Below, in pieces: positions 35,414 through 49,303 of a stretch of DNA of 64,000 nt; within the stretch, counting starts at the first letter, position 1; every line of letters starts with the position of its first letter. Position numbers and translations under genes: made by a program. The notes under the pieces are model-generated. The model ran no database searches. It had not been told where the DNA came from and saw only the letters and a list, made by a program, of their open reading frames with translations. This stretch comes from Lathyrus oleraceus (Eukaryota; Streptophyta; Magnoliopsida; Fabales; Fabaceae). Location: positions 341,559,346-341,623,345 of the forward strand of contig NC_066585.1 in NCBI RefSeq assembly GCF_024323335.1. Reading direction: 5' to 3'.

Positions 35414-38400
35414 TCAAACGAACAACTCTGGGTAAGATTCCTTCATCTTACTCTCCAGTTCCCAAGTCACATTGCCACCTGCTGGTCCTCCCCAAGCTAC
35501 CTTCACTAAGGCAATCTCTTTACCCCGCAACTGCTTCAACTCTCGATCCTCGATCCTCATAGGTGATGTTTCAACAGTCAGGTTATCTCTCACCTGTACA
35601 TCATCTACTTGGACTACATGCGACGGATCATGAATGTACCTCCTCAACTGAGACACATGAAAAACCTCATGCAAATTCGCAAGCGACGGCGGTAAAGCGA
35701 TACGATAGGCTACCTCCCCTATCCTCTCCAAAATCTGATAAGGACCAATAAATCGAGGTGTCAACTTCTTCAACTTCAAAGCTCGCCCAACACCAGTTAT
35801 CGGAGTAACACGAAGAAACACATGATCTCCCTCTTGGAACTCAAGTGACTTCCTCCTCTTATCATGATAACTCTTCTGACGACTCTGAGCAATTCTCATC
35901 TTCTCCTGAATCATCTTAATCTTTTCCGTAGTTTGTTGAACAATCTCCGGTCCAACCACAGCACTCTCACCGGACTCATACCAACACAAAGGTGTCCGAC
36001 ATCTCCTACCATACAAAGCTTCAAACGGTGCCATACCAATGCTCGAATGAAAACTATTGTTGTAGGTAAACTCAATCAAAGGTAAATAACAATCCCAAGC
36101 ACCTCCTTTTTCCAAAACACAAGCTCTCAAAAGATCCTCTAATGACTGAATCGTCCTCTCAGTCTGACCATCAGTCTGCGGATGATATGCAGAACTCAAT
36201 CTCAGCTTAGTTCCCAAAGCCCTCTGCAAACCTTCCCAGAACTTCGATGTAAATCTAGGATCTCTGTCCGAAACAATACTCGACGGAATACCATGCAAAC
36301 TTACAATCTTCTCAATATACAACTCGGCTAATCTCTCTAACGGATAATCCATTCTGATCGGAATGAAATGAGCCGACTTCGTCAATCTGTCCACAATCAC
36401 CCAAATAGCTTCAAAATTCTTACTTGTCCTCGGTAAACCAGAAACAAAATCCATACTGATACTATCCCACTTCCACTCCGGAATAGCCAACGGTTGCATT
36501 AGCCCAGACGGCTTCTGATGCTCAACCTTTGACTTCTGACAAGTCAAACAGGAATAAACAAAACTCGCAATTTCTTTCTTCATTCCCGGCCACCAAAATA
36601 ACTTTTTCAAATCATGATACATCTTCGTAGCTCCAGGATGAATACTCAGGCCGCTCCGATGTCCTTCCTCCAGAATACTCTTCTTAAGTTCGGTAACATC
36701 CGGAATACACACCCGATTACCAAATTTCAAAACACCATTCTCATCAACTCTGAATTCACCACCTTGACCTTGATTCACTAAAGTCAACTTATCAACCAAA
36801 AGCACATCAGATTTCTGACCCTCTCTGATCTCATCCAGAATACCACTTGTCAACTTCAACATTCCCAATTTAACACTATTGTGAGTACTCTCACACACCA
36901 AACTCAAGTCTCTAAACTGCTCAATTAAATCCAATTCCTTAACCATTAGCATAGACATATGTAATGATTTCCGGCTCAACGCATCAGCTACTACATTTGC
37001 TTTACCCGGATGGTAATTCAAACCAAAGTCATAATCCTTCAGAAATTCTAACCATCTCCTCTGTCTCATATTCAGCTCTTTCTGATCAAACAAATACTTT
37101 AAACTTTTATGGTCACTGAAAACCTCAAATCTTGATCCATACAAATAATGTCTCCACAACTTCAGAACAAACACCACAGCTGCCAACTCTAAATCGTGTG
37201 TCGGATAGTTCCTCTCATGAACCCTCAGCTGTCTCGAAGCATAAGCTATAACCTGCTTATTCTGCATCAACACACCACCCAAGCCCAACAATGAAGCATC
37301 ACAGTAAACCTCAAATAGTTCCGACGGACTCGGTAATATCAGAATAGGAGCAGTAGTTAACCTTCTCTTTAACTCTTGGAAACCTTCTTCACATTTTGAG
37401 TCCCAAACAAACGCTTGCCCCTTTCTAGTCAACATCGTCAACGGTAACGCCAACTTAGAAAATCCCTCAATGAACTTCCTATAATAACCTGCAAGTCCAA
37501 GAAAACTCCTTATCTCAGAAACTGACTTCGGAGCTTCCCAATTAGACACCGCTTCTATCTTAGAAGGATCAACAGCAACACCACCTCTTGAAATCACATG
37601 ACCAAGAAAACTAACTTCTTCTAACCAAAATTCACACTTCGACAGTTTAGCAAATAACTTCTTCTCTCGCAGAACTCCTAAAACCACTCTCAAATGCTCC
37701 GCATGCTCTTCTTCAGATTTCGAATATACCAAAATGTCGTCAATAAACACCACAACAAACTTGTCTAGGTACGGGTGGAAAATCCTATTCATATACTCCA
37801 TAAATACTCCAGGCGCATTAGTCACACCAAAAGGCATCACAGAATACTCATAATGTCCATACCTTGTTCTGAAAGCAGTCTTCTGAATATCCTCAGTTTT
37901 CACACGTATCTGATGATACCCAGATCTCAAATCTATCTTGCTGAACACACTCGCACCGACCAATTGATCCATCAAATCATCAATCCTCGGCAAAGGATAC
38001 CGATTCTTGATCGTCACTTTATTCAGTTGTCTGTAGTCCACACACAACCTCATAGTACCTTCTTTCTTCTTAACCAACAACACTGGTGCACCCCACGGTG
38101 ACACACTCGGACGAATAAATTTCTTATCCAACAGATCTTCCAACTGACCCTTCAATTCAGCTAACTCAACAGCAGACATACGGTACGGAGCCATCGATAT
38201 CGGTCTAGTACCAGGTACCAAATCAATCGAGAACTCAACTTCACGCTCTGGCGGCAATTCATTCACTTCTTCCGGAAACACATCAGGAAAATCACACACC
38301 ACCGCTAGATCGCAAATCACCAGTTTATCTTTAGCTTCCAAGGTCGCTAACAGCATAAACAACTCTGCCCCATCTGCTACTTCCTCATTCACCTGCCTCG

Positions 38401-39784
38401 CTGATAGAAACAAATCCTTTCCTTCCTCAATCTCAGGAAAAATCACAGTCTTATCAAAACAATTGATAGAAACTCGGTTAAACACCAACCAGTTCATTCC
38501 CAAGATAACATCAATCTGCACTAGTGGAAGACACACAAGGTCTATCCCAAAGTCTCTACCAAAAATACTCAAAGGACAACTCAAGCAAACTGAAGTAGTA
38601 GTCACTGAACCCTTCGCAGGAGTATCAATCACCATACTTCCAAGCATCTCAGATATCTCTAACTTAAGTTTCACAGCACAATCCAAAGATATAAAGGAAT
38701 GAGTAGCACCGGTGTCAATAATAGCTACAAGAGGAAAGCCATTAATATAACACGTACCTCGGATCAAACGATCATCTGCAGAAGTCTCAGAACCCGATAA
38801 AGCAAAGACCTTGCCTCCTGACTGATTCTCTTTCTTCGGCTTAGGACACTGTGGACTGATATGACCCAACTCTCCACAGTTGAAACAAGTCACAGTCTTC
38901 AACCGGCATTCTGCAGCCAAGTGACCACCTTTTCCACACTTGAAACACTTCTTCTCAACACTATCACACTCATGGAAACGATGTCCCGCCTGACCACATC
39001 TGTAACACTTAGCAGGAGCACTAGAGTCTCCCCCACTAGGCCTCTTCATCCCACTCTGACTCTGAAAACCTTTGCCAGCTGCATACGGTTTTCCACGATC
39101 ATTCTGATTCTTGCCTTTCCTATCAACCCTCTGCGGATAGCTCTCTGCTCTGGCTTTGGAATCCTGTTCAAAAATCCTGCAACAGTCAACCAAGTCAGAA
39201 AACACTCTGATCCGCTGATACCCAATAGCCTGTTTGATCTCGGGACGCAACCCGTTCTCAAACTTCACACATTTCGAAAATTCTCCAGCAGCCTCATTAT
39301 AGGGAGTGTAATACTTTGACAGCTCTGTGAACTTAGCAGCATACTCAGTAACAGACTTGTTACCCTGTTTCAACTCTAAGAACTCTATCTCTTTCTTTCC
39401 TCTGACATCCTCTGGAAAATACTTCCTCAGGAATCTCTCTCTGAACACAGCCCAAGTGATCTCAGCATTTCCAGCAGATTCCAACTCAGTGCGGGTAGCA
39501 ACCCACCAATCATCAGCTTCCTCTGACAGCATATGCGTACCGAACCTGACCTTCTGGTTATCGGCACACTCAGTTACTCGGAAGATTCTCTCTATCTCCT
39601 TCAACCACTTCTGAGCGCCATCTGGATCGTATGCTCCCTTGAACATTGGAGGATTGTTCTTCTGGACCTCACTCAGTTGACGAGCAGCTCCTATTCCCAC
39701 AACATTTGGATTCCCTCCAAGTACTCCAGCTAGCATACCCAGAGCCTCAGCAATCGCAGCATCATCTCTACCTCTTCCAGCCAT
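35414..39784 (-). CDS. Gag-Pol polyprotein of the Tekay chromovirus, intact
   Basis: 1456 codons without interruption. Gag core at about residues 45-215; three CCHC zinc knuckles at 260-273, 280-293 and 300-313 ([42 protein letters not shown]). Retropepsin active site IIDTGA with Asp357. RT at about 520-700 with FIDD at 680-683; RNase H starting at CDAS (Asp829) and ending near ADALSR (934-938). Integrase has zinc-finger residues His1042, His1049, Cys1079 and Cys1082 and a catalytic triad at Asp1112, Asp1173 and Glu1209. The last 45 residues ([19 protein letters not shown]) form the C-terminal chromodomain of this clade, which is thought to steer integration to particular chromatin. The ATG is 109 bp after the primer site; no upstream ATG in this frame is expected. 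The many opposite-strand ORFs (such as 38861-39319) are shadows. Confidence 0.96.
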   Translation of the reverse strand: MAGRGRDDAAIAEALGMLAGVLGGNPNVVGIGAARQLSEVQKNNPPMFKGAYDPDGAQKWLKEIERIFRVTECADNQKVRFGTHMLSEEADDWWVATRTELESAGNAEITWAVFRERFLRKYFPEDVRGKKEIEFLELKQGNKSVTEYAAKFTELSKYYTPYNEAAGEFSKCVKFENGLRPEIKQAIGYQRIRVFSDLVDCCRIFEQDSKARAESYPQRVDRKGKNQNDRGKPYAAGKGFQSQSGMKRPSGGDSSAPAKCYRCGQAGHRFHECDSVEKKCFKCGKGGHLAAECRLKTVTCFNCGELGHISPQCPKPKKENQSGGKVFALSGSETSADDRLIRGTCYINGFPLVAIIDTGATHSFISLDCAVKLKLEISEMLGSMVIDTPAKGSVTTTSVCLSCPLSIFGRDFGIDLVCLPLVQIDVILGMNWLVFNRVSINCFDKTVIFPEIEEGKDLFLSARQVNEEVADGAELFMLLATLEAKDKLVICDLAVVCDFPDVFPEEVNELPPEREVEFSIDLVPGTRPISMAPYRMSAVELAELKGQLEDLLDKKFIRPSVSPWGAPVLLVKKKEGTMRLCVDYRQLNKVTIKNRYPLPRIDDLMDQLVGASVFSKIDLRSGYHQIRVKTEDIQKTAFRTRYGHYEYSVMPFGVTNAPGVFMEYMNRIFHPYLDKFVVVFIDDILVYSKSEEEHAEHLRVVLGVLREKKLFAKLSKCEFWLEEVSFLGHVISRGGVAVDPSKIEAVSNWEAPKSVSEIRSFLGLAGYYRKFIEGFSKLALPLTMLTRKGQAFVWDSKCEEGFQELKRRLTTAPILILPSPSELFEVYCDASLLGLGGVLMQNKQVIAYASRQLRVHERNYPTHDLELAAVVFVLKLWRHYLYGSRFEVFSDHKSLKYLFDQKELNMRQRRWLEFLKDYDFGLNYHPGKANVVADALSRKSLHMSMLMVKELDLIEQFRDLSLVCESTHNSVKLGMLKLTSGILDEIREGQKSDVLLVDKLTLVNQGQGGEFRVDENGVLKFGNRVCIPDVTELKKSILEEGHRSGLSIHPGATKMYHDLKKLFWWPGMKKEIASFVYSCLTCQKSKVEHQKPSGLMQPLAIPEWKWDSISMDFVSGLPRTSKNFEAIWVIVDRLTKSAHFIPIRMDYPLERLAELYIEKIVSLHGIPSSIVSDRDPRFTSKFWEGLQRALGTKLRLSSAYHPQTDGQTERTIQSLEDLLRACVLEKGGAWDCYLPLIEFTYNNSFHSSIGMAPFEALYGRRCRTPLCWYESGESAVVGPEIVQQTTEKIKMIQEKMRIAQSRQKSYHDKRRKSLEFQEGDHVFLRVTPITGVGRALKLKKLTPRFIGPYQILERIGEVAYRIALPPSLANLHEVFHVSQLRRYIHDPSHVVQVDDVQVRDNLTVETSPMRIEDRELKQLRGKEIALVKVAWGGPAGGNVTWELESKMKESYPELFV

Positions 39785-39893
39785 CTCTATTCTGAAAACC
39801 CAACAAACTAAAACAATAAGTACTGATAGGGTTACACAACACCTATCCCGTACAGGGAAAACAGAATAATTACGACTCGACTCGACCGACTAT

Positions 39894-39905
39894 GCTCTGA
39901 TACCA
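39894..39905 (-). other. Tekay primer-binding site
   Basis: Minus strand TGGTATCAGAGC, four bases after the 5' LTR, complementary to the initiator-Met tRNA 3' end. Confidence 0.9.
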
Positions 39906-39909
39906 CTAA

Positions 39910-41870
39910 TGTAACACCCTTATAAAATACCCCAGAATATTTAATTAGAATTAATAAACATATAACAATCAGAGTAATTATGCCCTTCAAGGGTGTCACA
40001 CATAATATTCCACACCACGCAACAATATAACAGTCATGCTCTTTTATTAATTCAAAACATTAAACATTTTTGCATAAATCGCAGCGGATATAAATCAAGT
40101 CAATCAAAACATGTAACATACTACATGTAAACTGGTTCAACAATCTTTAACACATAATTAAAAAGGTTCCCTCCCGATGTTACATCTATCAGAGCATGAC
40201 CCACTAAGGAGACTACACTAGACTCCAAGCATTCACTTCTACTCAACTCATTTCTCGTTACCTGAAAAATAGTTGTAAGGGTGAGTTCCTCAATCGATAT
40301 AATAAGCATTATAGCATATAATGTCATGTTAAGTAATTTAACACATTAATCACCCTAATCACAACATACTATCAGTAACAGCACATCAGTTTAACATCAT
40401 CCTCAACACCAACATAAAACACAAGTATAATCTCAATTCATACTTCATAACAACACAAACACACGTATAATATTGGAATACATCCATTCATATTATACGC
40501 CATACATACATTATGCAATGAGACTCCACACATGCGGTACCGACTATTCGTGAACATATAGTTCAACTTCACCGACCAATCCAGGTACGGCTACCAAGCT
40601 CACTAGTCCCACTCATTTGAGACCTAGTGACTCACATCACTAATTCCTCACTATGGGAATTAGCTACCACCCCAAGGGCCATGCTATGCACGCTAACTCA
40701 CCTAGCATGCAAACATCAACAACAGTCCAAAATGACTAACATCACTAATTCCTCACCACGGGAATTAGCTACCACCATAAAGGCCACAATATGCATGCTA
40801 ATCACCTAGCAATGCAACATCCACAACAATTCAAGAATAGACATATGCTCACACTCTAAGCCATAAAACAGTCTATTCACAAATGCATACACAACTGATA
40901 CATTCCCAGCATTATGCATACAATCATACATTCCTCAACACATGTATCAAAACATTATATCATGTCAAATAATTAATCACAGTATTAGCACACTCTACTA
41001 ATACCTATACTGCTCAAAACAGCGGGATATAATCCCTATTACATCATACGCCAACATAGGCTAACTTCAGTTATGTACACAACATTAAAAAGCTAATTTT
41101 TCCACTCTGCAACAGTTTTAACCGGTTAACGCCCTGGGTTAACCGGTTAACGCAGGCAAAAACATATTTTCTGGCAAAACGTAACAGTGTTAACCGGTTA
41201 ACGCCCTGGGTTAACCGGTTAACGCAGGCAAAACAGCACATTTTCACAAATCATAACAGTGTTAACCGGTTAACACCCTGGGTTAACCGGTTAACGCAGA
41301 CAAAACAGCAGTTCCTGCGCTAACACAAGGCAGAACGCAGAATTCTCCGCATTTTCCGCCGTTGGAGGACTTCCGGACCTCCGATTCCGATTCCGTAAAA
41401 AGCTATACGTTCGGAATTTCACAACTAACCCAAACACAGATTCAATTACAGTCTAAATACAATTTATCCAACTCAATTCTTCAGCATCAACAATCCCAAT
41501 TAGGGTCAAATTAACGGCTTATCACTACCCATCACATATTATCCCATAATACCCATTAATCGACGATAAACCCCCCCTTACCTGATTAATCCGGCAAATC
41601 TTTGAGCTCCAAGCTTTTCTCTCTTCAACCTTCAGCCCTTGCTCTGTCTCTGTGCCCTTTTCCTCTTTCACGATCGTTTCTCTGTTTTCACGTAAAACCT
41701 TATTTTTACCAAATGGGATTCTTTCTCTCATTTCCAACATATATGTATTTTCCAAATAATAATAATAATCCAATAATAATAATAATAAAATTTCCAATTA
41801 TTTAATTAAATTAATAAATAAATTATTAACTCAACTCAAATAATTATTTTATTATTATCGGGGTGTTACA
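39910..41870 (-). repeat. Tekay 5' LTR
   Basis: 1961 bp, nearly identical to 33412-35371, with the paired palindromes at 41117-41151, 41189-41223 and 41261-41295. Confidence 0.93.
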
Positions 41871-42720
41871 TGTGACACCAATAACTTCCAAAACTTATAA
41901 AAAATAATTTTCCTTTCTTCTCGGGTATGGGCCTCCATCAGTAATTGGGTTTCAATGAGGCATTTCAGACGCTTCCGGACAACCTCATCTTGGGGAATTG
42001 TTTCCCCAAGGTAACCAAAGACATTAATGAATCTCACCATCCTCTTCTGCGGGTACATATCTTCTGTAGAAAGGTTTTCCTCTTTGTATACTTACACCTT
42101 AGTACATTTACCCTACGCTTCGTTCCCAACAGCGTAAACCATCGCACGAGCCTCTGGGCAGATAAGAGTAACTAGAAAGAACCGATATTCGAAAGGGTTC
42201 AACTCAAAAAAAGCCTCAAATCCCCAGAAGGTCGGTACTATAGAAACTATTTTTCTACTCCGCGTCTGAGTCGCTAGGCCATGATAACATCAGAAGAGAT
42301 GAAATAAAAGGGTCAGAGAAGGTTTCCCTTTGAAATATTCATACAACTATTAGAAGACTTTTACATATGCTCAACTTGTTAGATGAAGTTACGAGGGACC
42401 ATTACTAAATGCTTAAGAACATCTATCTCAAAAACAGTGTATGATAGGCAAAGGCCCAAAATTGAGAAGGTGCATTCATAAAAGAGAATGATGTAATTGT
42501 CATACTCACTACATATTCTGACATTATCGCTAGGGGTCAAGACACCCCAATCTGAAGATGAAACCACTTTGAGAAAGGCTCCATCAAGATTTCCATCTCT
42601 AACAAAAGTAGAAATGGTTGAAGAATAAACAGAGTCCATCCACAAAGATTGAGCATTCTTTTGGGATTTTTTGGCACTCTTATGTGATTTTTTACCCATA
42701 ATATATAAACTTTTCTAGAT
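41871..42720 (-). pseudogene. Degraded gypsy gag-region fragment (putative gypsy-type transposon family)
   Basis: After the last bases of the Ogre-like LTR (TGTGACA, 41871-41877) the minus strand carries pieces of a gypsy-associated N-terminal protein. The best frame (42379-42699) has DGAFLKVVSSSDWG, TPSDNVRICSEYDNYII, YECTFSILGLCLSYTVFEIDVLKHL, as in the plant 'putative gypsy type transposon' domain. A second piece (41878-42058) follows after several stops and frame changes. There is a Lys/Ser-rich start (MGKKSHKSAKKSQK). It is not functional. The Ogre-like LTR seems to have inserted into it. Confidence 0.6.
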
Positions 42721-43440
42721 ACATGAAAATAAAATATTAGAAGAAATGAGGATCAGCGCAAACTACGAAAAATGACTCAAAGAAAGACGACGTTGGCTCT
42801 TCAATAATCGTACGTTAACATTCAAAAGAAAGTAGACTCTACCAAATATGTCAAATCACTTGCATACAACACTCGAGTGTTTTAGTTCCCAAGGGCCATA
42901 ATGAAGGTACCACTGAAAACATGTTTGAAGTATATAACATTAAAGGCGTGAATCCCAAAGAAACTGAAACATTTACTTTTTCTCTTCCAAAGACTAATGA
43001 AATAGTTGTCGGCATCCAAGGCTAATACGACAAACCATTGCCTTGCTCCGCTTTGACAATGACTTGGGGGAAACTGTTATGGGTTGACCACATGGACCTT
43101 GGCCGACCACTCTGAAGGAATTGCAATCCTTTCAGAACCTTCTCAACATATGATAATTATCCTACCGCGGTTTAAGGGGATCCCGACTTCAAACGCATCC
43201 AACGACTCTCCTCGATCCTCGCCTAACAAATAACAAGTTTGTTATTTTCTCTCCGCTATATATAGTTAGCGCGCCAATTCAGGTACTAATATTCAAGTTC
43301 AATTTCAATTCACTATTCTCCCTTGCTTATTAACTTGAATATTTCAGTGTTAATCTTACAGGTCAACACCCTCTCCGCTGCACCGGAAGCTCAAATTCAC
43401 CATTAACTCTATTCATTTGTAGTTCAAATACAAAAACATA
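42721..43440 (+). repeat. Likely LTR-retrotransposon 3' end (polypurine-like tract and short LTR)
   Basis: GACTTGGGGGAAAC at 43061-43074 looks like a polypurine tract and is followed by TGTTATGGGTTGACC at 43075. A TATA-like CTATATATAG lies near 43255-43265, and 'cagtgttaatcttacaggtcaacacc' near 43350. I cannot fix the right end or find a matching second LTR, so this is a solo or truncated copy. Confidence 0.45.
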
Positions 43441-43650
43441 AATAATCTTAATTTTTTATATTTTAAGATATTTAGTAATATTAATTTTGAAATAACTATA
43501 AAAAACAATCAATAAGTTTAGTAATTTAAAAATAAACTTTTAAATTGAAATTTATCAAATGGGTACTTATATTAAGAGACATGAGGAGTAATTGTATTTA
43601 ATTAACTGAAATGACAACTTTGAGACAAAAATGGTGGATTGCCTTTTATT
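43441..43650. other. AT-rich sequence without recognised features
   Basis: I see no ORF with a domain, no terminal repeats and no RNA gene in these bases. Confidence 0.5.
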
Positions 43651-43788
43651 AATTCAGTTTCAATGATGTAGCAGGAGTATATAATAAATAAATAGAACTT
43701 GAGTGCACTTACCATCATTAACTCAGTTTCAATGATGTAGTAGGAGTATATAATAAATACATAGAACTTGAGTGCACTTACCATTATG
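43651..43788. repeat. 69-bp tandem duplication
   Basis: Two copies (43651-43719 and 43720-43788) starting AA(T/C)TCAGTTTCAATGATG and ending GTGCACTTACCAT, with only a few differences. Confidence 0.88.
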
Positions 43789-43885
43789 TCGAAAGATAAA
43801 CTATAGTGGTTTAGTCAAAAAGAAAAAAAAAGTAGTGGTAACCTATAGGAGTGTACTAATGTCAATTGCTAGGACGGGAAAATTG

Positions 43886-45800
<1,915 letters not shown>

Positions 45801-45895
45801 CATTGGCGTCTCTTGGAAGGCCATACAGGCGCCACAAGCATTGGCGCCTCTTCATAAGGCTCAATGCATGTGCGCCAATGCATCTGACGCCTGGT
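45801..45895. repeat. GC-rich island with GGCGCC inverted repeats
   Basis: In otherwise very AT-rich DNA this block has a direct repeat CATTGGCG(T/C)CTCTT at 45801 and 45839. A perfect inverted repeat GCATTGGCGC / GCGCCAATGC lies at 45838-45847 and 45872-45881. Further GGCGCC-related motifs occur at 45828 and 45886. It is probably a fragment of a repeat family I cannot name. Confidence 0.55.
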
Positions 45896-47439
45896 TTTTT
45901 TTTTTGAAAAATAATTATTTTCGTATTTTATTTGAAAAAATTGATTATTTAAAAAAAATAATTCAAATTATTGTGTTTAGAAAATAATTTATCAAGCATA
46001 ATGTTAATTACTTCAACAACCAAACCAATTTAACTAATTCATATAATTTATATTATTATTAACATAGAAATTTATAATAAAAAATAAATATTATTTATGA
46101 CATTCACGATCTATATTAAAAAAATATATTATATAAAAAATTATATTTTTTTCGTTTTTGATTTCTTATTTCTTTTGTTTCTATTTTTTTTACTATGAAA
46201 AAGGAATTTCCAAAAAATTTAAAGGATTTTTTCTTTCTTTATAGTAATAATTTATTTAGTGAAATGGAAAAATACTCTAGTTCGAAGTAGTGGGGCTAAT
46301 GCATTCTTTTTTCTACCCACTTAAAACTCCAATTAGTAGTCTTTTTATGAAAATATTTTTTAAAAAATATTTATTCACGTTTGTTTCTAATATATCTGAA
46401 TCCAACCTAAAGCAATCCATTATTTATCCTTTTAATATAATTTGAATTTTATCAAAAAATATACAAATTTAATTTAAAATCAATTCATATATATTTTTTT
46501 GATCATTTTAAATATTAACTTATTTGAAAACCAAACCAAACCAATCTGCCAATACCCTTACTTATATCAAATATTTTCTACGTTACAAAATATATAAAGT
46601 TTTTAGCTAAGTAAATTGTATGAAATATTAACTCTGTACATTTTTTTTATCGCTCTCCTAATCAAAAACTAATAGTTTAAATAACTATACTAGTTGAGAA
46701 GACAAGAATGAAAACAATTCAAAAATAATAATTATAATAGCTGATCTCTTTCAATTTAATCTGAAATTATAAGTTGATCTCTTTTCAAAGTTTATTTAAG
46801 TAATAATTATATAATTTTTAAAATAATTCTGTAAAAATGAGCAATTAAAATTTATAAAAAAAACTTACATGTAATTAAATTGAGATAATACTATAACATG
46901 AGTTTTAATTTCTTGGCTTCTTTTAATTTTGTCAAAAAGATTGAATACATAATAATTGAGATTTATGAGTAGCACAAGACATTAGCGGCAATGAAAAGTT
47001 TAACAGCGCCTCATCTTTGACATTCATGTACATTCACACTTACATATAATAATAATATGATAATAGGATCCGGTTAACTTATGTCTTTGATTATAAGTTA
47101 AGATTACTATTATTAAAAAAATTATGTGGAACAAAATAAAATTTTAAATTTTAAAAAATATAATATACGTATTAAAAAAAATATTTTTATAAATATATTA
47201 TTAATTTAGGGCACATGTTAGCCTTAGTTATAATAATATACTAGTATATACTTGTAACTTTTTTGACTTTTTATATGAAACTAATAATCATTATTATCTT
47301 TTAAGTAGTAATAAATTTCATTGTTATTTTTTTAATTAATTTTATTTTAAATAAGATCTTAAATATACATTGATATATTAATAAAATTATAGAAACTAAC
47401 AAGAGATCGAGTCATTTGTGCCCAGATATGAACACTCTC
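45896..47439. other. AT-rich intergenic sequence, nothing recognised
   Basis: No ORF of useful length, no terminal repeats and no RNA gene seen. Confidence 0.6.
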
Positions 47440-47770
47440 ATTAGTTTATCTTCTAACGAACATAACATAACAGATCCTAAACAAAAATGCTAACAAGCGA
47501 TTATAATCCCGAGTAAAGGCACTAAAATCTGAATCATTTGATTGCTGCACATTCATATTATCCATTATGCTTTTAGCATCCACACTATCAAATCCAAGCT
47601 CATGTATCAAATTAATAGTTGCCAAGAGACCTAAAGCTTCCCCAACATTGACTTCGGTACTAGGTGAAAACCACTCGGCCCGAGATGCAACAAACAATCT
47701 CTCATCATCTATCATCTCTAATGCAAACAGTTTTTGTTGGCATACCACAAAACTTTTTTGATCCTAGAAG
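47440..47770 (-). pseudogene. RNase H-like (RVT_3) fragment of a LINE-type element
   Basis: The minus frame 47748-47446 encodes the middle of the RNase H-like domain found at the C-terminus of plant LINE polyproteins and related single-domain proteins: SRAEWFSPSTEVNVGEALGLL, LIHELGFDSVDAKSIMDN and ending CYVMFVRR. The N-terminal catalytic strand and the usual continuation after VRR (QANEAAHxLA) are missing. It is about 100 residues against roughly 130 for the domain, with no RT nearby, so it is an isolated relic. Confidence 0.65.
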
Positions 47771-48776
47771 AGTTCTTCATCTTCTAAATCAAATTTCAAT
47801 TCTCATCAATCCTAAGGTGAGAGGTATTAGTGACATGTCTAATACAATAACGATATGCATTATGCACTGAAAATCTACCATTATTATTTATAATTTTTAT
47901 TCATAATACCCTTTTTAAGTATTAAATTTCATTGTTATTTATAATATTCTTAATTTTTTATCATTTAATTTTTCTCTCTCATATAATAAATATTAGAAAT
48001 AATTATTACTGTACAAAACATAATGGTGTACATTGGAGACTTAAAACCATCTATCTATATTTACCGAAATTCAATAGAAAAACATGTATTTCATAAAATA
48101 TTAGAGACTCATAGCGTTCGATCTACATTTAATTCTCATTCTTAAAGAATTATTCACCTCCAAATATAATGATATAGTTCTACGTGAAATACTAAATCAC
48201 ATAGAAGGACTCTATCCGCCTACATTATAAAAATCATGCACTTACCATTTTTATATTTAATTTATTTATCCTTAAACTCGTACTACTTTCTCATTTATTT
48301 AGATTTGCATCTAATCCAACATACCAAAACTTCACTCCACCTTACCATAACTCAAACTATTCAATCTTCATATATTTTTAATTCTTGTACAGAACAAGTT
48401 TTTTTAAGTAAATAAAAATCGAATTCTATTGAAACTAGGAATTGAACTACAATTATGAGAATGTGTTGTGTTTCTATAAAATGTTCAACTATATAAGTAT
48501 ATGTATAGAAATTGATATATTGTATATTTGTAAGTAAATTATTTTTTTATGAGCCTTTTGTTAATATAAAATTGTAAGATACTAGTATAAATTAATATTA
48601 AACTATAAATTCATAAAAGATGAATATTACTAAATAAATTTTATAAGTTACAAGAGATGAGTTATAATCTTAATGCATGATCTTCACAAACATAAAATCT
48701 TTAAAAAGTAGTCTTATCAAGACCATATTTCCCATCATGTGAACATTGTTATTATTATTACAACTATTCATTATTA
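47771..48776. other. AT-rich intergenic sequence, nothing recognised
   Basis: No domain-bearing ORF, repeat structure or RNA gene seen. Confidence 0.55.
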
Positions 48777-48909
48777 GTTTCCAATGCGGCTATGGCATGG
48801 AACTTGATTGATCCTTTCGGAAAGATAAAAATTAACTTAGAAAAAAAACAATAAAAACCAAAATAGAAAAATGACTAAGGTGGAGAGCTTTGGTAAAAAG
48901 ATTAGTTAT
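48777..48909 (-). pseudogene. C-terminal tail of an older copia RNase H (other half at 53892-54215)
   Basis: Read on the minus strand from 48909, the sequence continues the RNase H of 54215-53887 through the target duplication: ...SKNYIT|NLFTKALH. This matches the conserved copia pol ending (ADxFTKPLH). About 40 further residues then resemble the usual C-terminus (IKFHAIAALE). The copia element at 48910 interrupted this gene. Confidence 0.65.
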
Positions 48910-49262
48910 TGTTGGATATTATATAAGTCAAAAATGTAATGTAATTATGATCAGAAACATGTTTGGAGAATAGCTTATTTGAGAAGCTATTTAGAAAAGT
49001 TGGCAGAATGTTGCAGAAAATCAGAAAAATATTTTTGTTTTTAGGTTGTTTTTGTTTAGCTTTTGTTTGTTACTTTGTTTAGTGTTAGTAGGCACTATAT
49101 ATACATTTTGTAACATGTTGAATGAATTAATGTCATATGATTTTTACCCTCTCAATTAATCTCTATTCTCTCTAAACCTCATCTTCCCCAATCCTCCAAT
49201 TTCACCAAAATTATCCATCACCTCCATTGATTCACATACAAGCTTTTGTGCTTGCTCCAACA
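48910..49262 (+). repeat. 5' LTR of the copia element
   Basis: 353 bp. TATATATA at 49096-49103 is a probable TATA box. Ends CTTGCTCCAACA. Confidence 0.92.
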
Positions 49263-49263
49263 T

Positions 49264-49276
49264 TTGGCATCAAGAG
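49264..49276 (+). other. Primer-binding site of the copia element (altered)
   Basis: TTGGCATCAAGAGC follows the 5' LTR. It is a diverged form of TTGGTATCAGAGC (initiator-Met type). Confidence 0.65.
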
Positions 49277-49303
49277 CATTGGTTCCGATCCTATTCCGCT
49301 GCA

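Larger units (their letters stand above)
33412..41870 (-). mobile_element. Intact Tekay-type chromovirus (Ty3/gypsy)
   Basis: 8459 bp with LTRs of 1961 bp (5', 39910-41870) and 1960 bp (3', 33412-35371), both bounded by TGTAACACC...GGTGTTACA. The target duplication is TGTGA. Initiator-Met primer site, polypurine tract and an unbroken 1456-codon gag-pol with a C-terminal chromodomain are all present. I find about seven single-base differences and a 1-bp deletion between the LTRs, so the insertion is recent. Everything needed for autonomous movement appears to be present, though activity cannot be read from sequence. Confidence 0.95.

Noticed and set aside
38861..39319. 152-codon plus-strand ORF
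   Set aside because: Antisense shadow of the intact Tekay gag-pol with no recognisable domain.
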